A DNA stretch of 64,000 nt from Allotamlana fucoidanivorans (GCF_045788535.1 NZ_CP074074.1:1736001-1800000), one strand, 5' to 3'. Numbered from the stretch's first letter, positions 32,783 through 42,111 are shown. The notes: a model not told the origin generated them from the letters alone. Program-made: numbers and translations.

Positions 32783-35485
32783 TTATTTTCTCCTTTTATT
32801 GTTATTTAGTCTATAGCTATAACTCAAAATAGCATAACGCCCTAAACTTTCTGTGACAGTTTCTTCAAAATAGTTTACCGTACTGCGCCTATAAATATCT
32901 ACATTCTTGTTAAAAATATCAATTAAAACAAGTTTCAAAATATTATTGTTTTTTGAAAAGGCGTATGAAACGGCCGCGTTTAGTAATGGTAGTTTTTGGA
33001 TTTCGGTAAAGGTATTGTCTGTAAATGTGATATAATCAAACTGGGTATTAAAGTTTAGTTTGTTAGAAACTTGGCAATCAAAAGAAGCAAAATATTGTTG
33101 TTTGGTATATTTTCTATCTAAATCATCGTCTAGAGAAAAATTAGTATGATTTAAACTTAAGGAAGCTCCCGCTTTAATATCTAAAATACTTTTATTGGAA
33201 TTCTCCAACTGAAAACTAAACCAATAATCTTGGGTTTCAACATCATTAAGTTTTAGATTAACTAAGGCTTTTGAGGTAGAAAACAGGGTTTTGTTTTTTA
33301 GGGTATATCTTATATTTAGTTTGTTAATTTTTTTACTTAAACTTAAATTGGCTTTTAGGTTTTGCGTATCGCCAGCATTATCATATGTTCTAGTTCTTAC
33401 AAAGTCATCGTCTATGGTGACATTTGAAATAATGGTGTTTTGAATACATCTATATTGAATATTAGCATAAAAACTTAAGGCCGATTTAAAATCATGAATA
33501 TTGGTGTTGAACGTAAGCACGTCTAATTTTTCGTTTTTTAAATTGGGGTTACCAGTTCGTATGTTATAAGGATTTAAATCGTTAACAACAGTTGTTATTT
33601 GGGGCGTTCTAGGACTTTTAATTTGCCTTTGGTAGTTTAATCTATATTTTATTCCACGCTTAGGTTTATATTGAAGCATTGCTAATGGGTTGGTGTAATA
33701 TTGATTTCTCACAATATCTTTATGATTGTTTTCACCAAAAGTTCGGTTTATATCCTGAATTTCTGCACCGTATGAAAGAAACCATTTTTTAGAAACATAA
33801 TTGTGCAAGAATTTAGTTGAATACCGACGTTCATTATGGAAAAAATTATAACTAAAAGTTTCCTCATTATCTCTAGTAATATCAGTTCTTAATTGTTTAG
33901 CATGTTCTTGGTCAAGAATGTGTACTGCGGTACCGCTAATTTTTAAAAAATGTTTTACAATAAGAGGTTCAGTGTAAGTGAATAATAAATTGATTTTATC
34001 AGTTTTAAAGTACTCATCTCTAAGTGTGAATTGTTCACGTTCTCTTTCATTGGGGCTTCCTATATTGCTTGTTCTAATTGATTTTTGGGTGTTAAAGTAT
34101 GACCTATCAGAAATATTGGCGCTAATACCCGCATTGAAACTTCGTCCTTTTTTTTGTAATCGCCTGTAAAACTGCGTATTTATGCGCCCTGTACTTCTGT
34201 CATTTTTGGTGTTTAGAATATAATCATTGGTGGTAGCCAAATTGCCGTCTTCGTTAAAGTATTTCCCTTTACTGTCAATAAAGTTATCGCGCATATCAGC
34301 AATCAATCCGCCTGTAATTTTTAAACTATATTTTGAATTGGACTTGTTTTCATAATTAAAATTTAAATTATGATTATTGGAGGTATTGTTAAAGTCATTC
34401 AGTGCTTTAAAATCAAAATTACTGGTGTTTGAAAATGTTAAACGATTGGTATTTGAAAGCCCATAATTGTTGGTGTGATTAAAAAAGTAATCGGCATTTA
34501 CAGATTCTTTTTTTTTGAATTCATGCCCATAATGAACCCCAGTAACACCCGTAGTTAAAAAGCCACTAAAGCTTTTGGGTTTTGTTGCTGTCATGCTTTC
34601 TTCAGAAGATTCATCGTCTAGACCGCTAGCATTTTCTAAAAATCCTTTTATGTTTGATCCTGTGATATTGATGTTGTTAAATTTTCCAATCACAGATACT
34701 TGTGTTTTCGGATTAAATTGATTGAAGTTAACATTACCAAAATAGCGTTTGTCTGACCCTATGCCACCTGATAGTTTGCCAAACCCCTGGTTTTGTCTGT
34801 TTTTTTTTAAGGTAAAATTGATAATTACTTCTTTATTGCCGTCATCAATTCCAGTAAGTTCAGTCTCATCACTTTTCTTGTCTATCACTTCTACTTTTGA
34901 AATAGCATCGGCCGATAAGTTTTTTAAAACAATAGCAGGATCGCCTCCAAAAAATTCTTTTCCATTTACAAAAATACGTTGCACTTCCTCACCTTGCGCT
35001 ACAACCTTGCCGTCTGAATCAATTTCAACCCCAGGGAGTTTTCCAAGTAGTTTTTCTATGGTGTCATCATGATTTACCTTGAAAGAATTGGTATTAAAGG
35101 CTATGGTGTCTTTTTTAATTTGTATGGGTACAACGGCAGAAATCATAACAGCATCTAATGTACTGACGTCATCTTGCAAAACAATCGTTTTTAGATCAAT
35201 GTGTTTGCTTTGTAAATAGATCTTTTTATAAAATGGTTTAAACCCTAAAGAAGAAGCTTGAAACAGCAAGGTCTCCCTTTTTGATGCAGTGAGTTGAAAA
35301 AAGCCTTTGCTGTCGGTAATAGAGTAGGTTACAACCGTTGAATCTTTAGGGTTTAACAAGACCACTGATGCCAATTCAATTGGAGTTTGATCTGAATCTG
35401 TGATGGTACCAATCAAGGTATTAGATTGAGAAAAAAGATTATTTATAAAGCAGGAAAGTATAAGTAATACTGCTGTACGAAACAT
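32783..35485 (-). CDS. TonB-dependent-receptor-like outer-membrane barrel protein
   Basis: 900 residues with a signal peptide (AVLLILSCFINNLFSQ). An N-terminal carboxypeptidase-regulatory-like beta sandwich follows (LIGTITDSDQTPIELASVVLL). A plug-like region at about 120-230 contains IFVNGKEFFGGDPAIVLKNL and ISKVEVIDKKSDE. The rest is a long 'outer membrane beta-barrel' domain. It resembles the receptor-like barrel proteins common in this phylum and is not a clear SusC. No SusD partner or TonB-box is obvious, so the substrate is open. It converges with the xrtF pair. Confidence 0.8.
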   Translation of the reverse strand: MFRTAVLLILSCFINNLFSQSNTLIGTITDSDQTPIELASVVLLNPKDSTVVTYSITDSKGFFQLTASKRETLLFQASSLGFKPFYKKIYLQSKHIDLKTIVLQDDVSTLDAVMISAVVPIQIKKDTIAFNTNSFKVNHDDTIEKLLGKLPGVEIDSDGKVVAQGEEVQRIFVNGKEFFGGDPAIVLKNLSADAISKVEVIDKKSDETELTGIDDGNKEVIINFTLKKNRQNQGFGKLSGGIGSDKRYFGNVNFNQFNPKTQVSVIGKFNNINITGSNIKGFLENASGLDDESSEESMTATKPKSFSGFLTTGVTGVHYGHEFKKKESVNADYFFNHTNNYGLSNTNRLTFSNTSNFDFKALNDFNNTSNNHNLNFNYENKSNSKYSLKITGGLIADMRDNFIDSKGKYFNEDGNLATTNDYILNTKNDRSTGRINTQFYRRLQKKGRSFNAGISANISDRSYFNTQKSIRTSNIGSPNEREREQFTLRDEYFKTDKINLLFTYTEPLIVKHFLKISGTAVHILDQEHAKQLRTDITRDNEETFSYNFFHNERRYSTKFLHNYVSKKWFLSYGAEIQDINRTFGENNHKDIVRNQYYTNPLAMLQYKPKRGIKYRLNYQRQIKSPRTPQITTVVNDLNPYNIRTGNPNLKNEKLDVLTFNTNIHDFKSALSFYANIQYRCIQNTIISNVTIDDDFVRTRTYDNAGDTQNLKANLSLSKKINKLNIRYTLKNKTLFSTSKALVNLKLNDVETQDYWFSFQLENSNKSILDIKAGASLSLNHTNFSLDDDLDRKYTKQQYFASFDCQVSNKLNFNTQFDYITFTDNTFTEIQKLPLLNAAVSYAFSKNNNILKLVLIDIFNKNVDIYRRSTVNYFEETVTESLGRYAILSYSYRLNNNKRRK

Positions 35486-35689
35486 AAACTTAGGTTGGGA
35501 ATTAAAAATGATAAAACTAAGACTTGTTCAATTAAAAAAGGTTTAAATGAAAAGGTGTATTAATTAAATGTAGAAACATAACATGAAAGAGTAGGACATA
35601 GAAAAAATTAAAGTTATTATTAAGAAAGAGGCTTTCAAAGTATTGTATCGGTGAATATCATTGCTATACTTTGAGGAAAGGGTATAGCT

Positions 35690-36715
35690 GTTGAAAAACC
35701 TTTTTTAGATTTATGCCCAATGAAGGTGCAATTTGTACTAATTATTATGCCTCTAGCCCCGTATACATGCCTTTATGAATATCGTTTCAATGGGGCTTTA
35801 TCCTGTGTCCAAGGGTGTCTTATTAATGGTATGAGCATGTTTGAAGATCTAATCACATTTGCAGAGGTGTAGAGGTTATCTGGGTGCGGTACAAGTTATG
35901 TGGAGAAGTGATATTTGGCATCTACTCGTATGAAAACATTGAAAACAGGTGAGCGCGAAAAAGCGTTTGGCTATGAGGACATGGATTGGTGTATGCGCTA
36001 TGGTAACGGGCACGCAAAATGGGTACGCCAAAATTATGAAACTAAAACAATTAATCTGAGCTATTAAAGGCCCGAAAAGGTAATTGATAGTTTGTATGTT
36101 GTGTGTTTTCTGATAAATTGTACTCTTAAGGTGTTAGAACCTGATAAAAAGAGATCATTCTGTTTGATGCTTTCTTTGCCTAATCCACATATACCAAATG
36201 AAGCGAGAGAACCCTACAAGTCGCATTATACTAATCTAAAAGTCGAAATGCCTGAGCCTAAAAAACCTGAATAACTTCAAAGCGACCATTATGGGCTGTA
36301 GGGGATAAAGGGAAATCTGGTGATTTTGATGTTGACGCTTTGGGAGAATATTTTGAATGGTGTATATTAACTATTCTCCTTTAAGTGAGTGGACTTCGAT
36401 TACAGATGGTCAATACAAATTGGTGTTGTCTTTTAAAGACACAGCATGACTATTTGATTTAACCAAAAATTCTAAGGAATTGGTAAATGTATATTCAGAC
36501 CAGAGTACAAGCATGTTGTTGAAAAAATGCAATTGCAGTTTGTAAAAGATATGAAGCAGTACAAGGAACCAGCATTGGCTTTGGGTTTAGATTATAGTTA
36601 TAGTGCCGATGATAAGATTACCTATATAAGGACTTATAAAGGAAAAACAGTGCAAGAAATTAAAGTTTTGGAAAGAGAAGTTTTGACCAATCAAATTCAA
36701 CAGGTAAGAGAATAA
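35690..36715 (+). pseudogene. Decayed sulfatase (arylsulfatase-like, S1 type) gene
   Basis: No long frame exists here, but pieces in several frames line up in sulfatase order. KPFLDL at 35696-35713 resembles the TPNLDRLA motif. NEGAICTNYYASSPV at 35719-35763 leads into the active site, where codons read TAC, ATG, CCT, TTA, TGA (35764-35778) in place of Cys-x-Pro-Ser-Arg. GLYP is at 35793-35804. GTSYVEK-stop-YL at 35888-35917 corresponds to GKWHL. Then FGYEDMDW, LMLSLPNPHIPNEA (36167-36208), and the C-terminal ITDGQYKLVLSFKDT and LFDLTKNSKELVNVYS segments, ending RE-stop at 36715. Several frameshifts and stops prove loss of function. Both neighbours are on the other strand. Confidence 0.8.
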
Positions 36716-36769
36716 TGCTATGGGTATATTCTTAAATCTAACAAAGAATGATTAGGAGACATTATGCAT

Positions 36770-36804
36770 AAAAAACGCTTCAACTAATGTTGAAGCGTTT
36801 TTTT
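36770..36804 (-). terminator. Terminator of groESL
   Basis: Arms 36770-36784 and 36789-36803 form a perfect 15-bp stem with a 4-base loop (TAAT). A-run and T-run flanks allow termination in both directions. It lies 26 bases after the groEL stop on the minus strand. Confidence 0.9.
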
Positions 36805-36829
36805 ATTTGTGTGTGTTGAGGTTATCAAC

Positions 36830-38458
36830 TTACATCATTCCTGGCATACCACCACCCATTGGAGGCATAGCTGGTGCATCTTCTTTAATGTCGATTAAAG
36901 CACACTCAGTGGTTAAGATCATACCGGCTACTGAAGCTGCATTTTCTAAAGCGATACGCGTCACTTTTTTAGGATCAATAATACCTGCTTTAAGCATATC
37001 AACATATTCTTCAGATTTAGCATCATAACCAAAGTTAGCATCACCTTCTAACACTTTGTTAATAACCACAGAACCTTCTCCACCTGCATTTTCAACAATA
37101 GTTCTTAAAGGTGCTTCAATAGCTTTGTTCACTATTTGCACACCTGTTGTTTCGTCTAAGTTTGCAGTTTCAAGAGTTTCAAGGGCTGCTTTAGCTCTAA
37201 CAAAAGCAACACCACCACCAGCAACAATGCCTTCTTCAACGGCCGCTCTTGTAGCGTGTAAAGCATCATCAACACGGTCTTTCTTTTCTTTCATTTCAAC
37301 TTCACTTGCTGCGCCAACATAAAGTACAGCTACACCGCCAGCCAATTTAGCCAAGCGCTCTTGAAGCTTTTCTTTATCATACTCAGATGTGGTTGTTTCA
37401 ATTTGAGTTTTGATTTGGTTTACACGTGCTTTAATAGCATCTGCATCACCAGAACCGTTAACAATTGTTGTATTATCTTTATCAACAGTTACTGTTTCAG
37501 CAGTACCTAACATAGATAAATCAGCATTTTCTAAAGTAAAACCTCTTTCTTCTGAAATTACCGTACCACCAGTTAAGATAGCAATGTCTTCAAGCATGGC
37601 TTTACGTCTGTCTCCAAATCCTGGCGCTTTTACCGCAGCAATTTTTAACCCACCTCTTAATTTGTTAACCACCAAAGTAGCTAAAGCTTGTCCATCAACA
37701 TCTTCAGCAATAATTAATAATGGACGTCCAGATTGTGCTACTGGCTCTAAGATTGGAAGAATTTCTTGTAAGTTAGAAATTTTCTTATCAAATAATAAAA
37801 TGTATGGATTTTCTAAATCAGCAATCATTTTATCAGAATCTGTTACAAAGTAAGGTGATAAATACCCGCGGTCAAATTGCATACCTTCAACCACGTCAAC
37901 ATAGGTATCCATTCCTTTAGCTTCTTCAACGGTAATCACACCTTCTTTTCCAACTTTTTCAAACGCTTTTGAGATTAATTCACCAATAGTATCGTCGTTG
38001 TTTGCTGAAATAGCGGCCACTTGTTTTATTTTTTCAGAAGAATTACCTACTTCTTGAGCTTGCTCTTCAAGATCGGCAGTAATGGCTTTAACGGCTTTGT
38101 CAATACCGCGTTTTAAATCCATTGGATTTGCACCAGAAGCTACGTTTTTTAATCCTTCTTTTACGATAGATTGTGCTAAAACAGTAGCTGTTGTAGTACC
38201 GTCACCAGCTAAATCATTGGTTTTTGATGCTACTTCTTTTACCATTTGTGCACCCATGTTTTCATGAGCGTCTTCAAGTTCAATCTCTTTTGCTACAGAA
38301 ACACCATCTTTAGTTACATGAGGTGCTCCAAAGCTTTTGCTAATAATTACGTTACGTCCTTTAGGACCTAAAGTTACTTTTACTGCATCAGCTAATGCAT
38401 CTACACCACGTTTTAAACCGTCACGTGCATCAATATCAAATTTTATGTCTTTTGCCAT
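36830..38458 (-). CDS. groEL: Chaperonin GroEL (Hsp60)
   Basis: 542 residues with all expected motifs: LGPKGRNVIISKSFG, GDGTTTATVLAQ, the signature AAVEEGIVAGGG near residue 405 and the C-terminal Gly/Met repeat GGGMPGMM. It forms the double-ring folding chamber with GroES, whose gene lies 33 bases upstream. One copy in this window; standard length. Confidence 0.99.
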   Translation of the reverse strand: MAKDIKFDIDARDGLKRGVDALADAVKVTLGPKGRNVIISKSFGAPHVTKDGVSVAKEIELEDAHENMGAQMVKEVASKTNDLAGDGTTTATVLAQSIVKEGLKNVASGANPMDLKRGIDKAVKAITADLEEQAQEVGNSSEKIKQVAAISANNDDTIGELISKAFEKVGKEGVITVEEAKGMDTYVDVVEGMQFDRGYLSPYFVTDSDKMIADLENPYILLFDKKISNLQEILPILEPVAQSGRPLLIIAEDVDGQALATLVVNKLRGGLKIAAVKAPGFGDRRKAMLEDIAILTGGTVISEERGFTLENADLSMLGTAETVTVDKDNTTIVNGSGDADAIKARVNQIKTQIETTTSEYDKEKLQERLAKLAGGVAVLYVGAASEVEMKEKKDRVDDALHATRAAVEEGIVAGGGVAFVRAKAALETLETANLDETTGVQIVNKAIEAPLRTIVENAGGEGSVVINKVLEGDANFGYDAKSEEYVDMLKAGIIDPKKVTRIALENAASVAGMILTTECALIDIKEDAPAMPPMGGGMPGMM

Positions 38459-38491
38459 TTTTTTAAATTTTTGGATGTTAAAAGTTTACAA

Positions 38492-38767
38492 TTAAACAAT
38501 TGCTAGAATGTCGCTTTCACGCATAATTAAATAATCAGAACCTTCAAGTTTTAATTCTGTTCCGGCGTATTTGCCATATAAAACAGTATCACCAACTTTA
38601 ACTGTAATAGGTTCGTCTTTTGTGCCAGGACCGGCAGCAACAACAGTACCTCTTTGAGGTTTTTCTTTGGCGTTGTCTGGAATAATAATTCCTGAAGCTG
38701 TTTTGGTTTCAGCTGGAGCAGGTTCAATAAGAACACGATCTGCTAATGGTTTAATGTTTACTCCCAT
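38492..38767 (-). CDS. groES: Co-chaperonin GroES
   Basis: 91 residues: IKPLADRVLIEPAPAETKTASGIIIPD, the mobile loop, and GDTVLYGKYAGTELKLEGSDYLIMRESDILAI. It forms the heptameric lid of GroEL. A sigma-54-like element lies about 50-65 bases upstream. I found no CIRCE inverted repeat, the HrcA-binding site seen in other bacteria. Confidence 0.99.
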   Translation of the reverse strand: MGVNIKPLADRVLIEPAPAETKTASGIIIPDNAKEKPQRGTVVAAGPGTKDEPITVKVGDTVLYGKYAGTELKLEGSDYLIMRESDILAIV

Positions 38768-38815
38768 TTGTTTTATATTTTAATTATTAAGTTAATGTTT
38801 AACGGCTTTGTATGT

Positions 38816-38831
38816 AGCTAAAAATGTGCCA
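38816..38831 (-). promoter_or_regulatory. Sigma-54-like -24/-12 element upstream of groES
   Basis: On the minus strand the sequence is TGGCAC, five bases, TAGCT. This differs by one base from TGGCAC-N5-TTGCT. The predicted start near 38805 would give a leader of about 38 bases. No TAnnTTTG element fits this gap. A sigma-54 activator gene is encoded in the same cluster. Not proven. Confidence 0.4.
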
Positions 38832-38882
38832 TGATAGGCAATCTGACAAACTTGCAGGCCTGTCTGCCTAACAGGTAGAAAC

Positions 38883-38913
38883 AAAAAATGCCAACTGTAA
38901 TAGATGGCATTTT
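38883..38913 (-). terminator. Terminator of the miaB-to-secG unit
   Basis: Arms 38902-38913 and 38885-38896 pair over 12 positions with one mismatch around a 5-base loop. On the minus strand a T-rich run follows. It lies just after the secG stop and separates that unit from groESL. Confidence 0.7.
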
Positions 38914-38935
38914 GTATATGAATATGTAGAAGATT

Positions 38936-39313
38936 TTATTGGTCTTCTGTACTATTGTCAGTAGTAGACTCTGTTGATGTTGCTGGAGCAGCCTCTTGTG
39001 TTTGAGGTAACGCTTCAGGTAAAGGTTGCGCAGTTTGCGCATCAGGATCTAAAGCTTTTGAGTCAATGCTATTATCACCTCGGTTAATTGTAATATTTGA
39101 AGCTAAAATTAGCACCAATAAAACGGTTGCTAAAGTCCATGTACTTTTGTCTAAAAAGTCGGTTGTCTTTTTTACACCACCTAATTGTTGGGTGCCTCCA
39201 CCGCCAAAAGAAGAGGATAAACCACCTCCTTTAGGATTTTGAACCATGATTACTACAATTAGTAAAAATGCTACAACCACTATAAGGACTAGAAATATTG
39301 TAAACGTACTCAT
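38936..39313 (-). CDS. secG: Preprotein translocase subunit SecG
   Basis: 125 residues with two membrane spans: FTIFLVLIVVVAFLLIVVIM at the start and a second at about residues 58-74 (WTLATVLLVLILASNI). The SecG motif QNPKGGGLSSSFGGGG lies between them. The tail after about residue 80 is acidic and Pro/Ala/Thr-rich, longer than in E. coli, as often in this phylum. It assists SecY/SecE during export. Its ATG touches the stop of the preceding gene. Confidence 0.95.
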   Translation of the reverse strand: MSTFTIFLVLIVVVAFLLIVVIMVQNPKGGGLSSSFGGGGTQQLGGVKKTTDFLDKSTWTLATVLLVLILASNITINRGDNSIDSKALDPDAQTAQPLPEALPQTQEAAPATSTESTTDNSTEDQ

Positions 39314-40263
39314 TATTCTTTATTGTTTTTTTCTTGTAATTGTTCTACTGCTTTAATTTGGTTTGCAAAGAAACCACTTTTTTCTGGATATTTCAAACTT
39401 AAAATTTTATAGGATTGAATCGCTTTTTTGAAATTTTTTTGTTCTACATAAATGCGTGCTAAAGTTTCTGTCATCAACGCCTCGGGTTGAATCATTTGGG
39501 CTTTTGCTAAATTGCCTTTAGGGGCAGCGCTTTTAGTTGGATTTATTTTCGGGTTTTTTGAAATAAACTTATCAATCAATTCAAACTTGCGCTCTTTTTC
39601 TGAAGTTGTTTTTTTGTTTTTTTTGGGTTGAGGTTCTTCAATCTTTTTTATTACGTTAACAGCTGGTTTAGGTGTGCCTTTAAATGGGCGTTCTAAGGGT
39701 TTAAGCTTGGTTAATTTTAACCATTCATTAAAGGAATGAGATTCATTTTTGTTAAAATTGAAGGGTTTGCCTAGTTCTAAAACATCTTCAGCTTTCAGAG
39801 TTTCCTTGTTTTCTTCAACAGTTTTAATGTCCTCAGCACTACTTGGTGAATCGGTTTTAGTTTCAAATAAGCTAGGGTCTAATACCCCAACCGTTTCTTT
39901 AATTTGCTCCTGCAGAGCCTCATCAACTCCAACACTTTTGTCTACTGAGATATCTTCAGCATCAACATCAATATTCTTTAAATAAGCTGTATTTTTTTTA
40001 ATAAATTCGGAGATTTCATTCTGAATAAAGGCTTCCGATGTAATAAAATCAAATAAAATACTTCTGTCTGCGGTATATGCTGCTGTTGTTTTTAACTCTT
40101 GATTGTATTTTATACTACCTTGATTTTGTAAACCCTTTAGATAAATAGCTCTTGCGGCTTGAAAATACGGAAATGTATCTATAATTGATTTTACATCTTC
40201 TATTTGCTCAAAGGTTAGATTTTGAGGCTGTTGTAAAATATGTGTAAAATCAGTTGTATTCAT
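39313..40263 (-). CDS. Conserved hypothetical protein with C-terminal TPR-like helices
   Basis: 316 residues, soluble, no signal peptide. The N-terminal part (about 1-100) is helical, with YFQAARAIYLKGLQNQGS near residue 35. A charged, low-complexity middle follows (about 110-230, many Lys/Glu/Pro). The C-terminal 60 residues look like one or two TPR units (ALMTETLARIYVEQKNFKKAIQSYKIL). It lies between lptE and secG in a conserved envelope-gene run. Function unknown; a scaffold role would be a guess. Confidence 0.75.
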   Translation of the reverse strand: MNTTDFTHILQQPQNLTFEQIEDVKSIIDTFPYFQAARAIYLKGLQNQGSIKYNQELKTTAAYTADRSILFDFITSEAFIQNEISEFIKKNTAYLKNIDVDAEDISVDKSVGVDEALQEQIKETVGVLDPSLFETKTDSPSSAEDIKTVEENKETLKAEDVLELGKPFNFNKNESHSFNEWLKLTKLKPLERPFKGTPKPAVNVIKKIEEPQPKKNKKTTSEKERKFELIDKFISKNPKINPTKSAAPKGNLAKAQMIQPEALMTETLARIYVEQKNFKKAIQSYKILSLKYPEKSGFFANQIKAVEQLQEKNNKE

Positions 40264-40297
40264 TGCTTAAAGCAAATTTGTTTTTATGGATTTAAAT

Positions 40298-40804
40298 CTA
40301 CCATTTAGCTAGGGTAGCGTTAAAAATATCTTGTGTTAAACGTTCAAAAATTTCTTCGTGTGCTGTTGTTTTTTGGGATCCTAACAGCTGTGCGCTTCCG
40401 GGAAAATCATAAAAAAAGGAGAAAGACTGATCTAAATCATCGTCTTCCTTTTTTCTGTTGAAAAAGCGTAATTTCACCGTAATGGTTAATCGGTTTTGAG
40501 CCGCAACATTTTCAGAGGTGGCTGTTGTTGGTGAAATTCTATACTCTGTAATTTCACCTTCGTAAACTAAATCACCTCCAGAGGGTACTAGGTTTAAATT
40601 GGTTTGATTTTGAATTAAATCTTCAAGTGCAATTTTAAAATCACGCTCTAAACCAGGTTCTATAAGCAGCGATGTGTTTTCAAATCGGTTTACTTGATAG
40701 GTTTCTACACCAGGAGGAATGGATGCTCCGGTGAATGAATATATGCCACAAGCATGAAAGGCTAATGCGGTAAATGCTATGAGTAGAATGGATGCTTTTT
40801 TCAT
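40298..40804 (-). CDS. lptE: LPS-assembly lipoprotein LptE
   Basis: 168 residues with a lipoprotein signal and Cys19 (ALAFHACGIYSF). The LptE pattern follows: ASIPPGVETYQVNRFEN, LIQNQTNLNLVPSGGDLVYEG and a C-terminal HEEIFERLTQDIFNATLAKW. It plugs the LptD barrel in the outer membrane during lipopolysaccharide export. Bacteroidetes LptE is sequence-diverged, and identification rests on pattern, length and its place beside the sigma-54 activator and secG. Confidence 0.85.
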   Translation of the reverse strand: MKKASILLIAFTALAFHACGIYSFTGASIPPGVETYQVNRFENTSLLIEPGLERDFKIALEDLIQNQTNLNLVPSGGDLVYEGEITEYRISPTTATSENVAAQNRLTITVKLRFFNRKKEDDDLDQSFSFFYDFPGSAQLLGSQKTTAHEEIFERLTQDIFNATLAKW

Positions 40805-40835
40805 ATATAAAGCGCTTTCTTATTCCAATGAAAGC

Positions 40836-42110
40836 TTATAAATCGTATTGTTTTATTTTTCTGTAAAGTGTTCTTTCGCTGATGCCTAACTCAGCTGCAG
40901 CTAATTTACGTTTTCCGTTGTGACGTTCAAGAGATTTTTTTATTAATTCTAACTCTTTGTCTTGAAGTGACAAAGTTTCTTCTTCTTCAATTTCTTCTGC
41001 AAAATGATATTTGTCTTGAATGGGCGTGATGTCTTCTTGATTTATAGCGTGCTCAGGTATTGAAATCACTTCGGTATTTTGAGGTATAGATTCTTCAAAG
41101 TCTACATCCTCTTCGTCATTATTACCGTAAATTTTTTGAATGAGACTTTCATTGTTTTTCTCAACATCTTTAGTGTTTCCGTTTTTCATGAGTTCCATGG
41201 TGAGTTTCTTCAGGTCGTTCAGGTCGCTTTTCATATCAAATAAAACCTTATAAAGAATTTCACGTTCACTACTAAAATCACTTTCAGACTTTGATGTTTT
41301 AATGATGGCAGGTAAATTAGTGCTGGCCGATGCTGGTAAATAGCTTCTTAAGACCTCGGCAGAAATGGTTCTGTTTTGTTCAAGTACTGAAAGCTGTTCA
41401 GCAATATTTCGTAACTGACGGATGTTACCACTCCAACGGTGTTTTAAAAGCACTTGAACGGCATTATCAGTTAGTTTTATGGTAGGCATTTTGTATTTTA
41501 AGGCAAAATCACTGGCAAATTTTCTAAACAGTAAGTGAATATCACCCTGACGCTCTCTTAAAGGTGGTAAGTGGATGTCCACCGTGCTTAATCTATAATA
41601 TAAATCTTCGCGAAACTTCTCTTTTTCAATGGCTTCAAACATGTTTACGTTTGTAGCGGCTACAATGCGAACGTTTGTTTTTTGAACCTTACTTGATCCT
41701 ACCTTGATGAATTCACCATTTTCAAGAACACGTAGTAATCTTACCTGAGTGGTAAGGGGTAATTCGCCCACTTCATCAAGAAAAATGGTGCCACCATCAG
41801 CAACTTCAAAATATCCAGCACGTGTTTGCGTAGCACCCGTAAAGGCACCTTTTTCATGACCAAATAGTTCGCTGTCTATGGTGCCTTCAGGAATAGCGCC
41901 ACAGTTTACAGCGATATATTTATTGTGTTTTCTATGCGACAACTGATGAATGATTTTTGGAATGCTTTCTTTTCCAACACCACTTTCACCAGTAACAAGT
42001 ACCGAAATATCTGTTGGCGCCACTTGAATAGCTTTTTCAATGGCCCGATTGAGACTGGGCGTGTTACCTATAATTCCAAAACGTTGTTTTATAGCTTGAA
42101 CTGATTCCAT
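40836..42110 (-). CDS. Sigma-54-dependent transcriptional activator without receiver domain
   Basis: 424 residues. The AAA+ domain starts almost at the N-terminus: Walker A GESGVGKE at 41-48, the sigma-54 contact loop GAFTGA at 88-93, Walker B GGTIFLDEVGELPL and the sensor RLSTVDIHLPPLRERQGDI. An acidic linker spans about 290-375. A Fis-type helix-turn-helix ends the protein (LAAAELGISERTLYRKIKQYDL). No receiver, GAF or PAS domain is present, so activity must be set by partners or level. It follows miaB by 1 base. A sigma-54-like site upstream of groES in the same cluster is a possible target. Confidence 0.93.
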   Translation of the reverse strand: MESVQAIKQRFGIIGNTPSLNRAIEKAIQVAPTDISVLVTGESGVGKESIPKIIHQLSHRKHNKYIAVNCGAIPEGTIDSELFGHEKGAFTGATQTRAGYFEVADGGTIFLDEVGELPLTTQVRLLRVLENGEFIKVGSSKVQKTNVRIVAATNVNMFEAIEKEKFREDLYYRLSTVDIHLPPLRERQGDIHLLFRKFASDFALKYKMPTIKLTDNAVQVLLKHRWSGNIRQLRNIAEQLSVLEQNRTISAEVLRSYLPASASTNLPAIIKTSKSESDFSSEREILYKVLFDMKSDLNDLKKLTMELMKNGNTKDVEKNNESLIQKIYGNNDEEDVDFEESIPQNTEVISIPEHAINQEDITPIQDKYHFAEEIEEEETLSLQDKELELIKKSLERHNGKRKLAAAELGISERTLYRKIKQYDL

Positions 42111-42111
42111 T

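Noticed and set aside
36092..36715. Two short open frames (60 and 62 codons) as independent small genes
   Set aside because: Both are pieces of the sulfatase remnant: the first carries the LSLPNPHIPNEA motif and the second the C-terminal helix region, in different frames with stops between them.
37410..37853. Long plus-strand open frames opposite groEL (up to 147 codons)
   Set aside because: They are shadows caused by codon bias of groEL, have no homology-like motifs and overlap a certain gene completely.
38768..38884. CIRCE (HrcA-binding) element before groES
   Set aside because: No TTAGCACTC-N9-GAGTGCTAA-like inverted repeat is present in this gap.
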